Assembly (NCBI GenBank): GCA_003157945.1
Contig: PMFY01000065.1
Coordinates: 1-5,667 of the forward strand
Direction: 5' to 3'
DNA length: 5,667 nucleotides
Source: Acidimicrobiaceae bacterium
Lineage (GTDB): Bacteria; Actinomycetota; Acidimicrobiia; Acidimicrobiales; RAAP-2
This document shows, one piece after another, positions 5,404-5,667 of the stretch. Each line of letters opens with the position of its first letter. Positions within the stretch are counted from its first letter, which is position 1. The notes under the pieces were generated by a model, which saw only the letters and a list, made by a program, of their open reading frames with translations, was not told the origin of the DNA and made no database searches. A program made the position numbers and the translations under genes.

Positions 5404-5440
5404 CCCGGGAACCCAACCCGGGAACCCAACCCAGGAACAA
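5404..5440 (+). repeat. 13-bp tandem repeat in the sodN leader
   Basis: Two perfect copies of CCCGGGAACCCAA lie head to tail at 5404-5416 and 5417-5429, followed by a degraded 11-nt copy CCCAGGAACAA at 5430-5440. The array ends 2 nt before the sodN ribosome-binding site. Each full copy contains the palindrome CCCGGG. It may be a regulator-binding array, a leader element or simply slippage. Confidence 0.75.
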
Positions 5441-5441
5441 C

Positions 5442-5447
5442 AAGGAG
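5442..5447 (+). promoter_or_regulatory. Strong ribosome-binding site of sodN
   Basis: AAGGAG lies 5 nt before the sodN ATG in an unusually A-rich context for this genome. It fixes the start codon and is the only strong Shine-Dalgarno in the window, in keeping with abundant production of Ni-SOD. Confidence 0.85.
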
Positions 5448-5452
5448 CTCCC

Positions 5453-5667
5453 ATGCGCATCGCAGCCCACCTGCTCGCACTCGTCGACCGGGTGTCGCCC
5501 CCGTCGGTCGTCCACGCCCACTGCGACCTGCCGTGCGGGGTCTACGACCCGGCCCAGGCCCGCATCGAGGCCGAGTCGGTGAAGGCCACCATCGAGAAGT
5601 CCAACGCCTCCGACGACGAGTCGTTCAAGATCCGGGCCGCCATCATCAAGGAGGAGCGGGCCGACCT
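5453..5667 (+). CDS. sodN: Nickel superoxide dismutase precursor, N-terminal part (cut by window edge)
   Basis: Ni-SOD disproportionates superoxide to oxygen and hydrogen peroxide as a cytoplasmic homohexamer of four-helix bundles. The first 71 codons are present; the gene leaves the right edge. Residues 23-33 are HCDLPCGVYDP, the nickel hook: after cleavage His23 becomes His1, and Cys24 and Cys28 become the Cys2 and Cys6 ligands. The next residues (AQARIEAESVKA) match Streptomyces Ni-SOD closely from memory, followed by the helix IRAAIIKEERAD. The propeptide MRIAAHLLALVDRVSPPSVVHA is 22 residues, longer than the 14 I recall for Streptomyces, and is not a classical Sec signal. The ATG is fixed by AAGGAG 5 nt upstream. 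The cognate protease gene sodX lies divergently 140 nt away. Confidence 0.97.
   Translation, partial: MRIAAHLLALVDRVSPPSVVHAHCDLPCGVYDPAQARIEAESVKATIEKSNASDDESFKIRAAIIKEERAD

Larger units (their letters stand above)
5313..5452. promoter_or_regulatory. Divergent sodX-sodN intergenic region
   Basis: This 140-nt region separates two divergent start codons. The sodX-proximal part is a run of GC-only inverted segments (for example GCCCGGGC and GGGCCGGGC); the sodN-proximal 50 nt are comparatively A-rich and repeat-bearing. It lacks any TA dinucleotide, hence any TANNNT -10. A Nur-type or Fur-type box (such as TTGC-N6-GCAA) was not found. Control of the two genes cannot be read from it directly. 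Confidence 0.5.

Noticed and set aside
5313..5480. An upstream extension of sodX by 56 codons.
   Set aside because: It would start inside sodN on the opposite strand and cover the whole intergenic region; its residues are Gly/Pro/Trp-rich and unlike a SodX N-terminus.
1..5667. Search for CRISPR arrays, insertion-sequence ends, tRNA or rRNA genes and attachment sites.
   Set aside because: None was seen: the only tandem repeat is the short 13-mer near sodN, and no transposase, integrase or structured RNA sequence was recognised.

Overview
The window is very GC-rich, densely coding DNA from an actinobacterium. The evidence is a mycothiol glycosyltransferase (MshA), a nickel superoxide dismutase with its dedicated protease, a Streptomyces-like Rex next to hemA, and an RsiG-type cyclic-di-GMP anti-sigma protein. 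Gene order and the divergence of several proteins from Streptomyces and Mycobacterium versions would fit a deep-branching lineage such as Acidimicrobiia, but that placement is an inference.

Layout, right to left. At the right edge sodN (Ni-SOD, cut by the window end) reads rightward. Everything else reads leftward: sodX (Ni-SOD maturation protease), rsiG (anti-sigma-like coiled-coil protein with two c-di-GMP signature motifs), an XRE-type regulator, mshA, a YbjN-family gene, proC, rex and the first 55 codons of hemA. sodX/rsiG overlap by 1 nt (TGATG), rsiG/xre by 4 nt (ATGA) and mshA/ybjN by 4 nt (GTGA), so these are translationally coupled pairs. The longest non-coding stretches are 222 nt between rex and hemA and 140 nt between sodX and sodN.

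Theme. Most genes deal with redox state: superoxide removal (sodN, sodX), mycothiol synthesis (mshA), NADH/NAD+ sensing (rex), NAD(P)H-dependent proline synthesis (proC) and entry into tetrapyrrole synthesis (hemA). As I recall the M. tuberculosis map, an XRE regulator, mshA, a ybjN-like gene, proC and hemA occur in the same order there but spread over some 35 genes (about Rv0474 to Rv0509). This window looks like a compact version with rex, sodX/sodN and rsiG added.

Regulation. Four starts that lack a good Shine-Dalgarno (rsiG, mshA, proC, rex) each have a TANNNT hexamer 6 to 9 nt upstream, the geometry expected for leaderless or near-leaderless transcripts. sodN instead has a strong AAGGAG and a repeat-bearing leader. 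The most interesting point is the coupled sodX-rsiG-xre block: an intact RsiG-like c-di-GMP-binding signature next to an XRE regulator and Ni-SOD maturation, which suggests, without proving, a link between c-di-GMP signalling and redox defence.
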